From assembly GCA_025093985.1 (NCBI GenBank), contig JACAAK010000011.1, positions 2,046,001-2,110,000 of the forward strand: 64,000 nt of DNA. The letters are read 5' to 3'. The notes under the pieces were generated by a model, which saw only the letters and a list, made by a program, of their open reading frames with translations, made no database searches and was not told the DNA's origin. The translations under genes and the position numbers were made by a program. Positions 38,391 through 51,849 of the stretch are shown in pieces (position 1 is the stretch's first letter; each line of letters begins with the position of its first letter). Origin of the DNA: Calvatia gigantea. Its lineage: Eukaryota > Basidiomycota > Agaricomycetes > Agaricales > Lycoperdaceae.

Positions 38391-39666
38391 AGGAATTTGG
38401 AGAAAGGACCCTAATTCTATTCTGTAAGTAACAACCCTCACCCTGGGCCACCCACAAATGATACGTCAATTTCCGGCAATTACTTACCCTACCTCACTTT
38501 GGTTTATCATAAAAACAAGGGCCGTCGCAAATCCCGCAAATGCCACCGCCAACACTGTGCCGACGGTGCAGCAACCAACATCATCAGACCCCACAAAAAA
38601 CATAGCATGGAGTATCACCATCTCTTTTATGTCAATCAGTATGTATGTACCACCCCCCTCTTCCCAACCCCCATTCGCCGTCCGTTTGATCTTCCAAAAA
38701 TAAAAGACTCCTCGTAAGTACAAGTTGAATAGAACCTTATCGGACATGATATGTGGATGCCTCAGTGCGCCGGGTGAGCCACGGGGCAGTTGAATGAGAT
38801 AAGGCGAGATGAATGGAAGGAGTCACTTCTTCCCCCCTTCACAAAACTCCCAAGCTAGCGTGGGGAGCTTGTATAAAGTCTGTATGTGGCGAAGTATTGG
38901 TATCCATCTGGCCCATTCACCGGCTAGCTGTTTTACATACTTATCCCCATCCCGACGCAGAAGTAATTCCTTACCCCCACTTGACCGCGGTCACCACGAT
39001 TCGCCACTACCCAACAGTAGTACGTCGCCAGATGGCAGTCGCTGGCATCCTACTAACCTTAGTAGCAACTATAATTGCTGAACAAAAGACTTGGAGACAA
39101 AAAGGTACGAGTACTTTACGCACCCATACCCAGTAAAACACACAAACTCCATCATAACAACAAACCCGCGAATTCCAAATAGAACCCCCAAGAAACAGAC
39201 AACAAACAACTCACAGTTACGGATATGTACAGTACCCGCTTTTTAAGTGGAGAGTCTTGTTCTGTCAAATCTCCTTCCCAAAATAGGAAAGACCAAGCTC
39301 CAATAGAACATTCTTCTTGCTTGATTGTATCAAGCCCTTGTTATCTGTTACTGTATTGGACGATAAAGTGTGAGGGAAAAAAAAAAAAACTCGCGAGCAA
39401 TCAATAAGAAGAGGTACCAACGGTCCCACCGGGATTTATCAGGGTCTGTCAGCCCCCCTCCACGCGGACAACATTACTTCCCGCCCATCGTTGCACGCGT
39501 GGTGTTGTTGCTTGCGAAGACGATGATGCAATAGGTTAGGTATGATGGGATGCGAACCTCGTGCTACCACCCGACTATGATTAGGCCATTTGTACAGGAC
39601 GCAAGGCTTCTTCTGCCTCCGGCATGGCATGGCATGGCATGCGGGAGCCCGGAGGTGTCCATGTCT

Positions 39667-39706
39667 TGCTGGTTCTGGTTCTGGCTCTGGCTCTGGCTCT
39701 GGCACT
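39667..39706 (+). repeat. Hexanucleotide microsatellite
   Basis: Six to seven imperfect units of tctggt/tctggc in tandem, preceded at about 39621 by four ggcat units. Confidence 0.85.
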
Positions 39707-42652
39707 GGCTCGGCAAAGGAAGGGTGGTCCAACAAGAACACACAACACACCCCAAGTTTGTGATAGCGATCGACCAGATTGGAAGCGCCGTTTTTTTGGA
39801 AATTTGGTTGATAAAGTTCTGCCGGGTCCATCCCAGGTACTTACTGGTTAGTAAGTAATTATCATATGCGGGACGGCTCTTGACGTCCTTAATATGGGAA
39901 GAGTAAAAGGACACGTACCTACCCGCGCATGACTTACCCATGCCCAGTGAACGTAAAGAAGGGCCCTTCCTCCCTCCCACCAATGCTGTGGTTAGGGACC
40001 TTCTTAGTGGTTTGCATGGCACCCGCGAAGAAAGAAGAAGGTATTGGTAAATGGGTGACGTCTTAGCTACGCAACCCATACGAATAGGGGCGGCAGGAGA
40101 TCAATATGCCGTCGTGATCGGTGTGGGAGAGCAATTAGGGGTCCCTGATGGTGATGACGATCCAGAAGGCTACCCGTAATTTAGTTAAGGTAGTCCAGTA
40201 ATTAGAAGGGGTTGGGACGTACTTACTTAGTACTGACTTGCAACGAGAGATGTCACCCCGTTGTCAAACGGCGACCCTGTCCGTGTCGGCTATTGATTAA
40301 GTTTGGTACATACATAGTGTTATGAGATCTTCACCCCCCTAGTGTCAGTGTAAGAGGCGGAGATGATGCGGTAGTTTGATGATCGAAGAAGGAAGGTGAT
40401 AAGTAATGGGACTGGACGTTGATGTGTTGATGTGTGATGCTGGATCCATTGAGATTTGAGGCTTTTTTGACAAAAACGATCATGATGCATTACTTATGTC
40501 GTTTGTTGGGTGTTCCCCTCTTTTTCCTTTTCGTATGGAGTGAATAGGTGTGTGTGAAGCACACGACCTAGAATGCTGGAATGGTCGTGGGTTAGGCGCA
40601 ACTCACTTGCCGATTGTTTCAACATCATGGCGTGCTTATGGCGTTGCAGGGCTATAATCATCTTAAGTCCCCGCGAAACCCACCACCGGTAAACCTTGGG
40701 TTCGCAGCCGATAAACTATCCCTCTACTGGACCATGATCTTTCTATCCTTCGCATCTTCGAACAGGCGCCCATCTGAAGAAGATCCTAAGTATGTGAAAT
40801 GAAGGAACATAGCACGCACCGCCACAAGTGCCACCTACGCCATCCACCTAGACCCAATCCTCACCAAGATCCAAGAACCCACACCGATCCGGAGACTTGA
40901 CACTCCGAGAATACCTGACTATCAAATTGTTAACCGTTTCTAACCCTACAAGGACACACCATCACCAACGTGCCGATTGGCCATTCGTTACCTGCTTCAA
41001 TCCAATTAAACCTTGGCATCCCCAACAGCGGATCGGACTCCCTTTCCATTTGTGTTGGTCCTGGTATCACTCATCGATAATCGATGGATGGGATGAGATT
41101 GACGGGCGACAGCCGATGGCCGAGGTACATTCATAGTTTGACACCGCGCGCACGCGCACGCAGGACATAACATACAACACAGCCTTTCCACTTTGATTCT
41201 TTCGGGCACCTCGCACAGGAAAGGGAGGACAACTACAAAGTATCGGAGCATCGAATATTCCGCTGTGTTCGGGGTACCGTTCCCCTCATGTTTTTGCGTT
41301 ACGTAGTCCAGATAATTTAGCTCCGGGGCCTATGTCATGGTAACACCATGTGCCTTTGGTGTGTGTGCATCTGTTGCAATGAGGTGGCTCAGGGTTTCGG
41401 CCGTGGTGTTGATGTGCTCGGAGTTCCGAAGACGGCGGAGAGGGGTGGCGAAAAAGGTTGAATAAAAGATGGCGCACGGTATATCTTGGCGCTGGAGGTA
41501 TTCATTATTTCAAAGTTGGCGCCCCCCCTGAGCGAGTGTGAGTAACCTGAGACAGTGCGCCATATTATGTGTTGCCTAGGTGGAGCCATGGAGCCGACAA
41601 GAGAATGCCCTTATGCCAAGCGAGCTTGGACAGCAGGAAGCCGAGGAAGGGACCCAGAGTGGCATAGCGGAAGGGTAACAAGTAAGGGGGGCAGAAGAAG
41701 GTGAGGGAAGGGGGAGGGAGGGTGAGAGGAAGGAGAGAGGAACCACACCCGCGGTGAGCCATGTTTTATAAGATTGGAGGGACCAGGGAATTGGGTTACG
41801 TTGACACCCCCAGACGCGCAGCCCAAGAGAACAAAATGGACCAGCCGTGGTAGAAAACGATGCGAAACCCCGACCAAGAAAGTCTCATCCATGGAGATTG
41901 AATACACAAGATAAGCTCACGAGTTCCTGTTCTTACGACGCGCAAGTGATACTGCCAGTCGCGTGAAGACACCAGGTGACATTTCTTTGGTCACCCTGTT
42001 GATCACCTGCACACTTACCCGTGCTTCATTTCGCACTCTCGCGAAGTCTTTTCTGTCATTTTACCTATCCGAGTAGCTTTTTTGGGGGGGTACGGCGAGG
42101 TGTAGGTGGATCTAAAAAATGCGAAAGTCGCGTTTGACGAGTTTCTTGGACGAAGATGCTTAGTCTCAAGAGGTAGAATACAAGGTACGTGAATTAGGGG
42201 CGTGTGGAGAGCTAAGCGCTCTTGTGATAGTCTTTGGGGCCCAAATTGTATCAGATGAGTGTGTTCATGTGGACCCGAGTTTCGGGAGTGGGAGTTTTTC
42301 GTGGGCTTCCTCTCCCCGTCGTTGTGCTAGATAGCGGCTTAACGGAGCATTTTCTGATCCGGAGACACGTCTCTTGGGCACCAACATGAGCGGCAGGAAC
42401 TCGGGAACAAAATGGGTATCGTTTCCAAGCAGATGAACTTGCAATTAAATTGTTGTAGGACACTGATTTCCTGAGGGATAATTGACAAGACTAAGAGATG
42501 TTTTTTTCTTTGCCAACCGGGATCGGCGCCACAGAAGCCGGTGGGGTATCCCAGTAAGGAAAGACGTCCGATGACAAAACGAAAACATCACACGATTTGT
42601 TCTCTTCGTCTTCGCAATTCATGGAATCCCTCTGAGCTCTGAGGTCGACACG

Positions 42653-44787
42653 ATGAGAGCTGTAGAAACATCCAGACTTAACGAAGGCGATGCTCACTTC
42701 ACTTTGTCCTACCCGCCTTCTGCTTCTTCCTCCAGGTCTTCGTCGCCCGCCCCTGACGACTTCCATATTTTCACAAAATCAAAAACCAATGGAACGACAA
42801 GAGAGAAAGGGGTCTCTGTAGAGAATATGATTCCGGGACGGCTGCCAAAGGATGCTTATGAGGCGACGCTACCACGTTGGAGGGCAGTTGTGCGTCGCGC
42901 GCTTGTCAAAACAGTGCGGTGGGAATCAAATATCTTAGCCAAAATGCAGGTGTGTTGCGCAACTTCAATATACTGCAGGCAAACGGGAGGGCTGATATTT
43001 TAAAACAGACGAAGATTCGGGCATCTTGGCTGGATGCTTACTTTGTCTATACATCCTCCCTTGGAACACATACGTTCTTCATGACTGCTTTACCAGCATG
43101 TTTCTTCTTCGGATATCACGAGCTCGGAAGAGGGTGAGTAGCTATATTTCATCTGGTAGTAAAAAGTAGGGATGAGAGTGTCTACTGCAGCTTACTTGTG
43201 GTGCTCGGGACTGGTGTATATTGTTCTTCCGTCGTCAAAGATTTATTTTGTTCACCGCGACCGTTCTCTCCTCCCGTTACACGGCTAAGTAAGCTAATTC
43301 AAGTTGATACGCCGCGTCTCTCACTAATTTTACCTGCTAAAGCTATGGGCTCTCATCATCTAGAGTACGGCTTCCCTTCTACCCACTCGACCAACAGTGT
43401 CTCCATCGCCCTCTTCCTTTTCGCCCACGTATACGATCTCGCATACCCATCTTTATTGACTACACCTCCGGCCATCTCTCCAGCTCTGTTTACCTTCCTA
43501 TCCATCGTACTAGGTATCTATACCTTCTCTATCGTCTTTGGCCGCCTCTACACTGCAATGCACTCCTTCACTGACTGTGCGGTTGGCATATTTCTCGGGA
43601 CGGCGATTTGGTGGGCAAACAGTTCCTGGAGCGGTATACCAATCGCCATCCCTCTACCTCCACTTTATCATATTCTCGTTTCTTCTTTGGCCGAGCCGGC
43701 ATCGCCTTTGTCTACATACACTATCTACCTCGGACGCGGGCTAGGTTTAGACAAATGGCTATGGGGCTGGACAACGAGTGGCGGTTGGGAAGTACCCCTC
43801 ATCCTCGTACCACTCTGTCTGCTTCTGGTGCACCACCACCCTCAACCTGTAGATGATTGCCCATGTTTTGAAGATGCCATTGCTTTCGCAAGTGTCGTTT
43901 TTGGTGCGCTTGTTGGCCGATGGGTCATGGTATACTCCAATTTGGCGGCGGTCATGGAAGAGGTTGTTGTCATGCCAGGAAGTGGTTGGATGTTGGACTC
44001 GACCACGGCCACGTGGGTCCAAGTCGACCGTGGATGGAATGATACCCTCGTTTGGTGGGGTACGGCCGTGTTAAAAATGACACTAGGTTCGTCTCCTCTC
44101 GTTTTGCGTTCACTCATTTTTCGTGCCGCCGCAACTAATAAACTGCTTATAGGTATCCTGGTGATCTTCACTTGGCGCCTTCTAGCCAAATCTGCGTTGC
44201 ATCTCATCCTCCCACCGACATTCCGTCTCCTCTCTCGCGCGTTCCAACTCCCCAACAGGCGCTTCTATACACCTGCGACGGAATATAAGTCGGTTCCCAG
44301 TGAATTTGCGGTTACGCCGCAAGGATTGGGTGTATTGCATCCCATTCCTAGTGTTATTGACTTGCCGAGTAAAGTCGATGTTGGGATCGATATGGATGAA
44401 AGTATCGTTGCGAGTGCGAGTGCTACGAAAGCCAGGAGGAGCGGTAAGGGGGGGAGGGAAATGAAGTTCCGGAATGTCGCTTCAAATGCAAGTGGGCCGG
44501 GTGTCAGTGATGAGAAGGGTAACGGACAACTCAATGGAAATGGGACACTTGGTGGTGTTCAGGTCAAGTTCGAGGATGAAGAAGCGAAGAACGGTGAACC
44601 TGTGAAGCATTATGACGCTGACGGTATGTCCTCCCTCCATGGTCACTAAAACGAAATTTAACGTGGTGTTTGTACAGTCCTGACTAAAGTCATTGTCTAT
44701 GCTGGGATTGCAATACTCTCCATTGAAGTGTTGCCACTTACATTCAACTTAATTGGTCTGGGTGTAAGGTCTTGGGTTGATACCTGA
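42653..44787 (+). CDS. Long-chain-base 1-phosphate phosphatase (PAP2 superfamily)
   Basis: Exons 42653-42949, 43009-43133, 43191-44086, 44153-44623 and 44678-44787. The three PAP2 signature blocks are present: VKDLFCSPRP (KDxxxxxRP), GFPSTHSTNS (PSxHS) and GRLYTAMHSFTD (Rx5HxxxD). They are separated by hydrophobic segments that fit a multi-pass ER membrane protein. The order and spacing match fungal Lcb3/Ysr3 and animal sphingosine-1-phosphate phosphatases, which dephosphorylate dihydrosphingosine- and phytosphingosine-1-phosphate in the sphingolipid pathway. A cytosolic Ser-rich N-terminus and a ~130-residue hydrophilic stretch precede a last membrane segment (KVIVYAGIAILSIEVLPLTF). The third intron is 66 nt with no in-frame stop, so its retention would add 22 residues without breaking the frame. 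Confidence 0.9.
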
Positions 44788-47700
44788 TGCGTCTACTGAA
44801 CCATGAACGATTAAACAAATTTGTTGTTGGGTGCTCTATCTGCTAATCTATTGATTGCTTCTAAACACGACTTTAACTGCGTACAGGAGAAATTCTCTCT
44901 CCTCCAGACTACTGCATTTACTCTTTGGCTTCGTTGATACAACTACGACACCCACCCTGGGGTCCCGACAATACCCACCGTCCAAACCGTCCCGCTTTTC
45001 GCGTATAGCAGCACCATGTGCCAAAATCAGATTTCCGAAGCGGCTACACACGTCTGGATTAGTTCAGCCACTCAATCTACCCTACGCACCACCGCACCAT
45101 CTGCTTTGAAAAAGACCTATCCCAATCGAGACATGATCTTCGTTTTTGCCAAGTGGTGCTGCTTGGTCAGGTCAATTTGGAGCTTGGACAGGTTCAAATC
45201 CCCTTGCAGGTGCTCAGCGATGGTCCCACGTGGATTTTTAGGCTTCCCAGCTCGTAGCTTATGGTGACGCACAGGATCGAGCTAAAAATAGAGGCCATTC
45301 TTGGGTGACAGGTTGTTTTCGAGAGTAACAGAGAAACAGAAGTCGGCCATCGATCTCCGCCCTGCAACTTATGTATTCTTAAGAACGGAAATCGCCCTCT
45401 TCTTGTCCCATGCGACCCCAAAACTAGGACACAATAACGCCGCACTCGTTGATCCCTACTCCATGACATCTTTTGAACACACCTCCCTATCCTTGTTCAT
45501 CTACCCTCAGATCAGCTGACACAAAACGAAAGTCGTTAAACCCGCTACTTTTCTTGAACGCCGGTGTAAGGAATGAGCTGATCGTAATCTAAGACTGCGA
45601 TGATGGCAAGAAGGCGATCCATGCGGCACAAGGAATGACAAGATTTTGGATGACCGTTGGTGCTTGGCAGCCAGAGAATCAAATTGGAGAAAGGTTGCGA
45701 GCCAGAGGGACGGAAGCCTGGATCAAGGCGTTCAAGAGGGAAGTAATCAAGATATCAAGAAGATTTGGGCAACCAGCGGATGACCCACGACGGAAAATAT
45801 TCGGTCCTCCCCAGAGACCTACAGTGATGATAATAGTCTGCGGAAACTGGATTTTACTACGTCCCTGTTTCAAAAACGGATGTCTCGAGCTGGTGGGGAC
45901 AACAACTCTTGAGCAAGCATGAGTTCATGGCGCGCACTACGACTATCGCCGCGCCAACGGCAGATGAGAGAGTGGGAGAAAACTCAGCTGAAGTGGACGT
46001 ATCGCCTTCCGGATTTCAGTAAAAATACGGCACCGTTGGTTGGCTTGGGTAACCGTCCTATTGATAAAGTCTCCACTCTGTTGTTTACGGCTAGTGTAAG
46101 CCCCCGGTTGCTAATATGCCAGATCTGAAGGAGATCCGTGATACCCCAGAGCTATCCAGGGCAAAAGCGCTTCCCCTGGGCACCCCAGATCTGTGTCAAT
46201 GGAACCTTTAGTTCCTCTACAATGCAAGGGTCGACGCGCTCAAACGGCGTGTAAACCTTAGACCTGCGGAACGCCCAAGTAACAGGGTGAGATTCTTGCT
46301 TTTGGTGGAAGACACCTTGCCGAAAAGGAATCTTTATGGGGGGTTGGTTGTGGTCAACTACTGGCATGCCCCGGGTTACATCCCAGCAACTGTCTAACGC
46401 TAAAGCAAATATCCCCTTGGTAGGCGCTTTTTTCTTCAAGAGCTTTTTCTGTGTCAGGGGAGAGAAGTATATTGCACAACTATGTAAAAGAAATTCTCGC
46501 CAACCGGACAGCCCATTTCCTTTTTTGTGTGCTCTCCATCCTTCCCATATCCCCTGCTACTCTCTAACGCTTAAAGAGCGTAATTTACTCATGTTGAGAT
46601 ATATATACCCATTTCTCTTGAAACCACAACCTCAATGGCGATACCAGTGCCAAGGCCAACAAGAATTTTAAGTTCCTTCGGGGTGATTTTACTGCGAAAG
46701 GGAAAAATGACTCATAATTTTTCAAATGCGTTGACCTGGGTTACCAAAAGGGTGCATTTCTCCGCTTCGAGCTTTCCAGTGCCGTGACCGGACCTGCTTA
46801 GATATCGCACTAAGTCAACCAGGCTTGTTCATCAGAACTCTCAGTCGTCAAACTCAAGCCCAAGCGCCAAAGAGGGGTCGAGGCCCTAGGCTCGCGAACT
46901 TCCCCTGGTCATCGGATCTGGCGTTGTCTCGTCAGGGAATACATACTTAGATATTACCTTGATGATGTTACAGTTTCTTTTCGTCAGTGGATGACACAAA
47001 AGCCACTGAAATATTAAAAGTCGATGAGGCTCAAATCTTAAATTATTGTTTTCCTCTGTTACCGGGCATTTAACTAGTTTCTCTTGGAATCAAAATTACA
47101 AATGTTCTTATTCTCGTCCTTAACTCACACGTTAATTTCCTGACCCGGCACAACTTATACGCGTCGCACCGAAGTTCTCGCACAGGATCATGCTTGTTGG
47201 CCCTGTTCCCCACCAGTGACTCAACCTCTGTAAAAGCATCATCCATGTTCCCTGTTTGAGTATGGAGGGCGTCATGGTGTTAGCTATTACGGTAAGTGCA
47301 TTGGTTTTCAAGTAAGGAGATAATTTTCTGGGCGTTAATTGATTCCTATATGGAGCAGTGGCGTCACCGTAAGGGGGTAAGTTAGCTAATTTAGACTTCA
47401 GAAGTGGTGGAGGGTTAGAGTCACTCCCTCCATGATTGTGGACGAGGAAAATGGAATAAGGCCTTTTGGCTAAACCCTCTACTCGGAGTCTGTTTGCTAA
47501 TTCTTAGGGTTGGAAACCTCTTCGAGAAATACTCGGGGTTTCTTAGAAAGCCTAGAGGTAGGTCTTACCTTTCCCAAAGATGTGTGCTAATTGTGTCGCA
47601 GATCCTCAAATGCGTTTAACCTTCTTCAACAGGGGGCGTGAAACAAATGCTCCCCGGCGGCCGGATTGCTCTTGGCGGGAGTGTGTAGAAGTTTACCTTG

Positions 47701-49300
47701 CATGGTCACATACATAAGCACTCCCTTCCTTTTGGCATATCTGGATACATATCTGGAGGGGAACTGGATGTGATGAGAAAAGTACGTCAGATTTCCGCCA
47801 CTAAGGTCTTTGGTAACTCGGGAAAGGGTTGTTTTCGTATCCCGATGCGAACAAATTGCTTGCGGTGGGAAATAAGCATTCAAGCGGCGTGAGTAATGGC
47901 TCAGTGACGGAGGATGCATATGGATGGAATCATTCGCACCGAATAAGTTTTAAGAGACCGGAATGAAATCAATCATCAATCACTACGCATCAAGATCAGT
48001 GTTTGCGGCGGAGTTGGGGGTTGAGTGTTCCGAATTGATGGAGAGCTCGGCTCCTGCTGCGGAGCGTGCCTTGTAGCCTTCTTGTTTTTGGGAGAGTCGG
48101 CATCAGCGTCACACACTATGCCGCGGATGTCTCAACAAAGCTAGTGCAGGCTAGTGAAGCATGCCCACGCACGGCACATCTCTACACGAAAAGTCCGATG
48201 GCCCACGGAAAATGACAAATGTTGGCGGCGTCACAACCCCGGCTATCAGCGCGCCTCCGCCTCACGCCCACCCTTCGCCATAACTGAGAGCTTTGCCCGA
48301 GGTGTCAATTCGTGCATCATAGGTTGACGCCCAGCTCAACTCGACCCAGTACTTTTATGGAAACCTTTCTGTAGACAATGGCACATCCGGACATGGCATC
48401 TGGCTGGCAGTTTGTCCAATTTGGAAATCCAAATTGGACAATCAACGACTTTGGCGAACCTGTCGGGGGTGATCTCGGGTTTCTTGAAACTTTCGCTTGA
48501 CAGGCGTCGTACCCACCGCTCCACATTTCCTTCACCACAGCCTGGTCCCGAAGGGGGTAGGCGGAACGGTGAGGGGAAGGTGAGTGACGACTCCATCCTG
48601 CAGGTTGGTTGAGCCACGTTTTCGCAATTGAATTAAACAAAAGCGGTAAGAAAGGGGCCCGAGTTGCTTTTCGACTTGGAGTGCACCAATTCGGTCCGTA
48701 TCATGCCATTGTTCATTTTTCTTCACGCTCCTATGTATCAAAACATAAATGGCACAGGGGTATGGGTCCAGAACCACCTTGCACAGCACATGTAGTGCAA
48801 AGCAGGACATTAGACCATGGAAGAAGCGTCGAAACGAAGTATAGGAACCTGACGGGGATATGAAATTTATAATTCATTCATTATGGGGTTGGTATAGAAT
48901 ACGGCTCCGGCGTCTTTTTTGTGAGGGTGGTTCGCCGAGTCCGAATCCACCATTCATTTTCCCTTACGCAGCCATCCAGGTCACTCAATTCAGGGCCCGT
49001 CGATCATTCGTATACACTTATCATAGACCGGGACTAACCTGATTGTTGAACGTTAACAAGTGACCAACCACTGCACCCTTTTTCGCTGTCGTCTTGTCCA
49101 GGCTGTCCATCCCCTTCCTTTTCATCCCTCCCTTTCTTGCTCACCAACCTCTACAACGCCCCCGGTACCTGGGCATAATTCTCCTCTGCCTTTCCTCCGC
49201 ATTGCAAGATCCTGACACCTTTCGTCCGGCCTACGAGACGACCGACCAGAGGTGTCTCAGATAAACTTCGTGACAAACCCGATATCGTTGGTAGTTTCAA
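44788..49300. other. Gene-poor stretch (~4.5 kb)
   Basis: Only short open frames (up to ~107 codons), none with recognisable domains or joined by plausible splice sites. No LTR or tandem array was seen. Confidence 0.5.
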
Positions 49301-51456
49301 ATGGACCAGGAACGAAACTCGACATCAACTCCTGCACCTGTATCAACTTTAGCCTCAGGCTCTACCTCGACTTCTTTTGCAGAGACAACGAGCCGTAACC
49401 GTGCCTTGCATGGATTATCTCAACCCCCCCATCAAAGCTCACACTACCCGCCGAACAGGGCCACTACTGGCCGACAGACACGACATCCCGTGCACCGTGA
49501 GTCGCAGCACTACCCAATGGCGGAACGATGTATGTGTTCCTCATGCCACCTCTCTGCAAAATTGTTCCCGCGGACGGAGGATGGGAGGATCATGTTACCC
49601 ATCGTACCGGTGACACGATCTGCGTCAGCTCATGGACACGTTCCGTACGGTCATGGACACGCATTTGCAGGGCAAGCTGGGGATCTAGTGCAATATATGT
49701 TGGTTCCAAACGATTTAGGTGAGTTCAGCTTTCGTTTTAATTTCGGGGGGGGGGGGGGCGGAGGAGATCGTAATGTGTTGGGTTGGCATTGGGTCATTTA
49801 GACCATTGCAGGTCTTTGGACTCATCGATGGCGTTGGATAGTATGACTACGACCACTGGGCCATATTCACCAGGCCCGAGCTCAGTCCCGCACCTCCGTG
49901 ATTCTGGAGGCTCGAGGTCGGTACCGACGACCGCCGCTGGCCATGGGACTACCCAGGTTCGGTCCAGTCTGTCGGTGCTATTGCAACCTGAGTACGCTCA
50001 TATGGGCACATCTACGAGTGCGAGAATGCGCTTTGGTACGTAATCTCAGGCCAATGGGCTCATTTTTGAAAGGGCTCTTTAGGCCTGATGGGGGCGATTC
50101 TATTAATTTTGGACCTGGGGCTTACCATTTTTCCGGGTGTTTCCTGTAGATCATCGTGTACAGGCAAGGGAAGCAGGGGATAGTGACGTCGATGTTGTTC
50201 GAGATACGGAAATGAAGGCTCTGGATCCTACATCGCTTATCGGCCCTGGAGTTGCTGGCACTCCTGGTTTTCCTGGACAGTCTCGACCTCACCACCGTCC
50301 TACCCTTCCACAACGCCTTCCTTTCGAACACGCTGCAAGCTCGCATTCGGCGAAACGCGATTATGAACAGGACTCTGACTATGAAATGGGCCCACCAACC
50401 AGTCGACCACCATCGAGTTCGTATCGTGGTCCGCCACTACCTCCTCACCCGCCAGTCGTGCCCATCACACCAAATACCTCGAATATGAATCCTCCGCCGC
50501 ACTCGGGGAGAGGGAGACCAAAAGGGAAGGGCAAGGCAAAAGCGGCCGCTATCATTGATACTTCATCAGACGGTTCGGGTTCCACGAGGAATTCGCCAGT
50601 GCCACCAATACCAATTCCGATTCCGGGATCTAGTTCTAGTTCTGGTACCAGTCGCCAGCCACCCCCACCTCCACCACCACCGTTACATCACACGCCCAAT
50701 ATGCCTATGACAGGTACGACGGGGGAGCCGACTGCGCGTGGACAGGGACAGGGCCAGCTGGTACAGGGACAAACGCAAGCCGAGTTGGCGCCTTGCAAAC
50801 CGCGAAGAGGACGTCCGCCGAGACATGAGGTTGTTCCTGGGATGGGTGAGTTTACGGTTTTTTTGTAAGGTGCTTCATTGTGTCTTTTTGTTATACCCCT
50901 TTCATTTGTCTTCTTCGTTTTCGTTTTTTGTTTCGTTCTTTTCTTTTGTTATTGTTCATATCTGGTTGCCGAGATGGAAGTTGGAGCTAAGGGGAAAAGC
51001 GAGGGTCGGAAGGCGTGAAATGGGGATAGAGGTGGGATTTGGAGAGGCCATGTGTATCAGGCCAACGATAGACTGGGTCTTGTGGTATATCCTGACCCTG
51101 GCCTTGGTCTACAGTCTTGGGAAGAGGACCTAGAAATGTCGAACGACTTGGAAATTACACCTTTTGGCACACGAAGTCACGTCCGAACCAACCAAACCAA
51201 TTCAAAAAAAAAAACAAAAAACAAATTAGAAGCAGAAGGCGAGGGAGAAAAGCCGACGAAGACGAAGCACGAGACGCTTCCACCACACCCCTCCGTACCT
51301 GTCTCTCCCTCCCTGCCAGTCGCACACTGGGATGATCTATCGCGGACTCAACATACGTACAATAACAGCTACTGCACCAATCTCGACCCAATCGGCTGTT
51401 TAGTCGATTCGCTTCCTTTGGGGACTCCTTACCTGTCTACGCTTGGGTCTTTTTGA
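49301..51456 (+). CDS. AT-hook protein, largely disordered; 3' end uncertain
   Basis: Exons 49301-49718, 49802-50035, 50150-50845 and 51061 onward, joined in phase by GT-AG introns of 83, 114 and 215 nt. The protein begins MDQERNSTSTPAP and is Ser/Thr/Pro-rich. A small Cys pair (ERCMCSSCHLS) lies near residue 75. Two AT-hook-like cores follow in exon 3, SGRGRPKGKGK and KPRRGRPPRHE, which bind the minor groove of AT-rich DNA, along with a poly-Pro run. Exon 4 adds ANDRLGLVVYPDPGLGLQSWEED and a Lys-rich segment, and ends at 51456 if no further intron is used. Probably a nuclear, chromatin-associated protein; no catalytic domain was found. The terminal exon could instead lie at 51551-51849 or 52711-52984. 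Confidence 0.55.
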
Positions 51457-51659
51457 TGCCCCTGCTGATCATTACCCAAAGAGGCCTGGTTCAATGGTCA
51501 GTTGTTCGGTTGATTGAGTTATGTTTTTTTTTGTTTGATTATCTCCGTAGTTGATGGATGGGGTCGGTGTGGAGCCAGACTTTGTTGAAGGAATACGTTC
51601 GCGTGCGTTGTGTAGATTTTCCTGCATAGGGCTGTTTGAAATACTTATACCTGTCGGTT

Positions 51660-51849
51660 CTAGGTGGAGGAAGGACTGGTTTTTGACGCCTTCGTGGGGC
51701 CGGTGGTCCGGGAGGCAGTACGGCATCTTGGCCCTATGGCTGTCATTAATTCGCACATTGTCCGTTTATTTGGTTTGGTGTGTGCAGGCTTTTTATTGGA
51801 TGGCATGACCAGCTTCTCCTGCGGAACGAGTGCAGAAATAAGAGGGTAG
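51660..51849 (+). other. Possible additional exon
   Basis: An open segment preceded by a pyrimidine/AG acceptor (ttctag at 51658-51663) reads VEEGLVFDAFVGPVVREAVR, with a balanced helical composition unlike random sequence. It might belong to the AT-hook gene or to a separate small gene. No domain recognised. Confidence 0.3.

Larger units (their letters stand above)
36525..42652. other. Gene-poor stretch (~6 kb)
   Basis: Contains the bHLH upstream region with a CT microsatellite (about 36526-36540) and long A/T runs near 36990, 37233, 38172 and 39377. It also has a ~90-bp direct repeat, a ggcat pentamer run near 39621 and a TCTGG/CTGG hexamer run near 39667. No gene was recognised on either strand. 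Confidence 0.5.

Noticed and set aside
39535..39605. tRNA-like segment on the minus strand (ggttcgcatccc with a D-arm-like stretch)
   Set aside because: The T-arm stem does not pair properly and no acceptor stem or anticodon arm could be folded.
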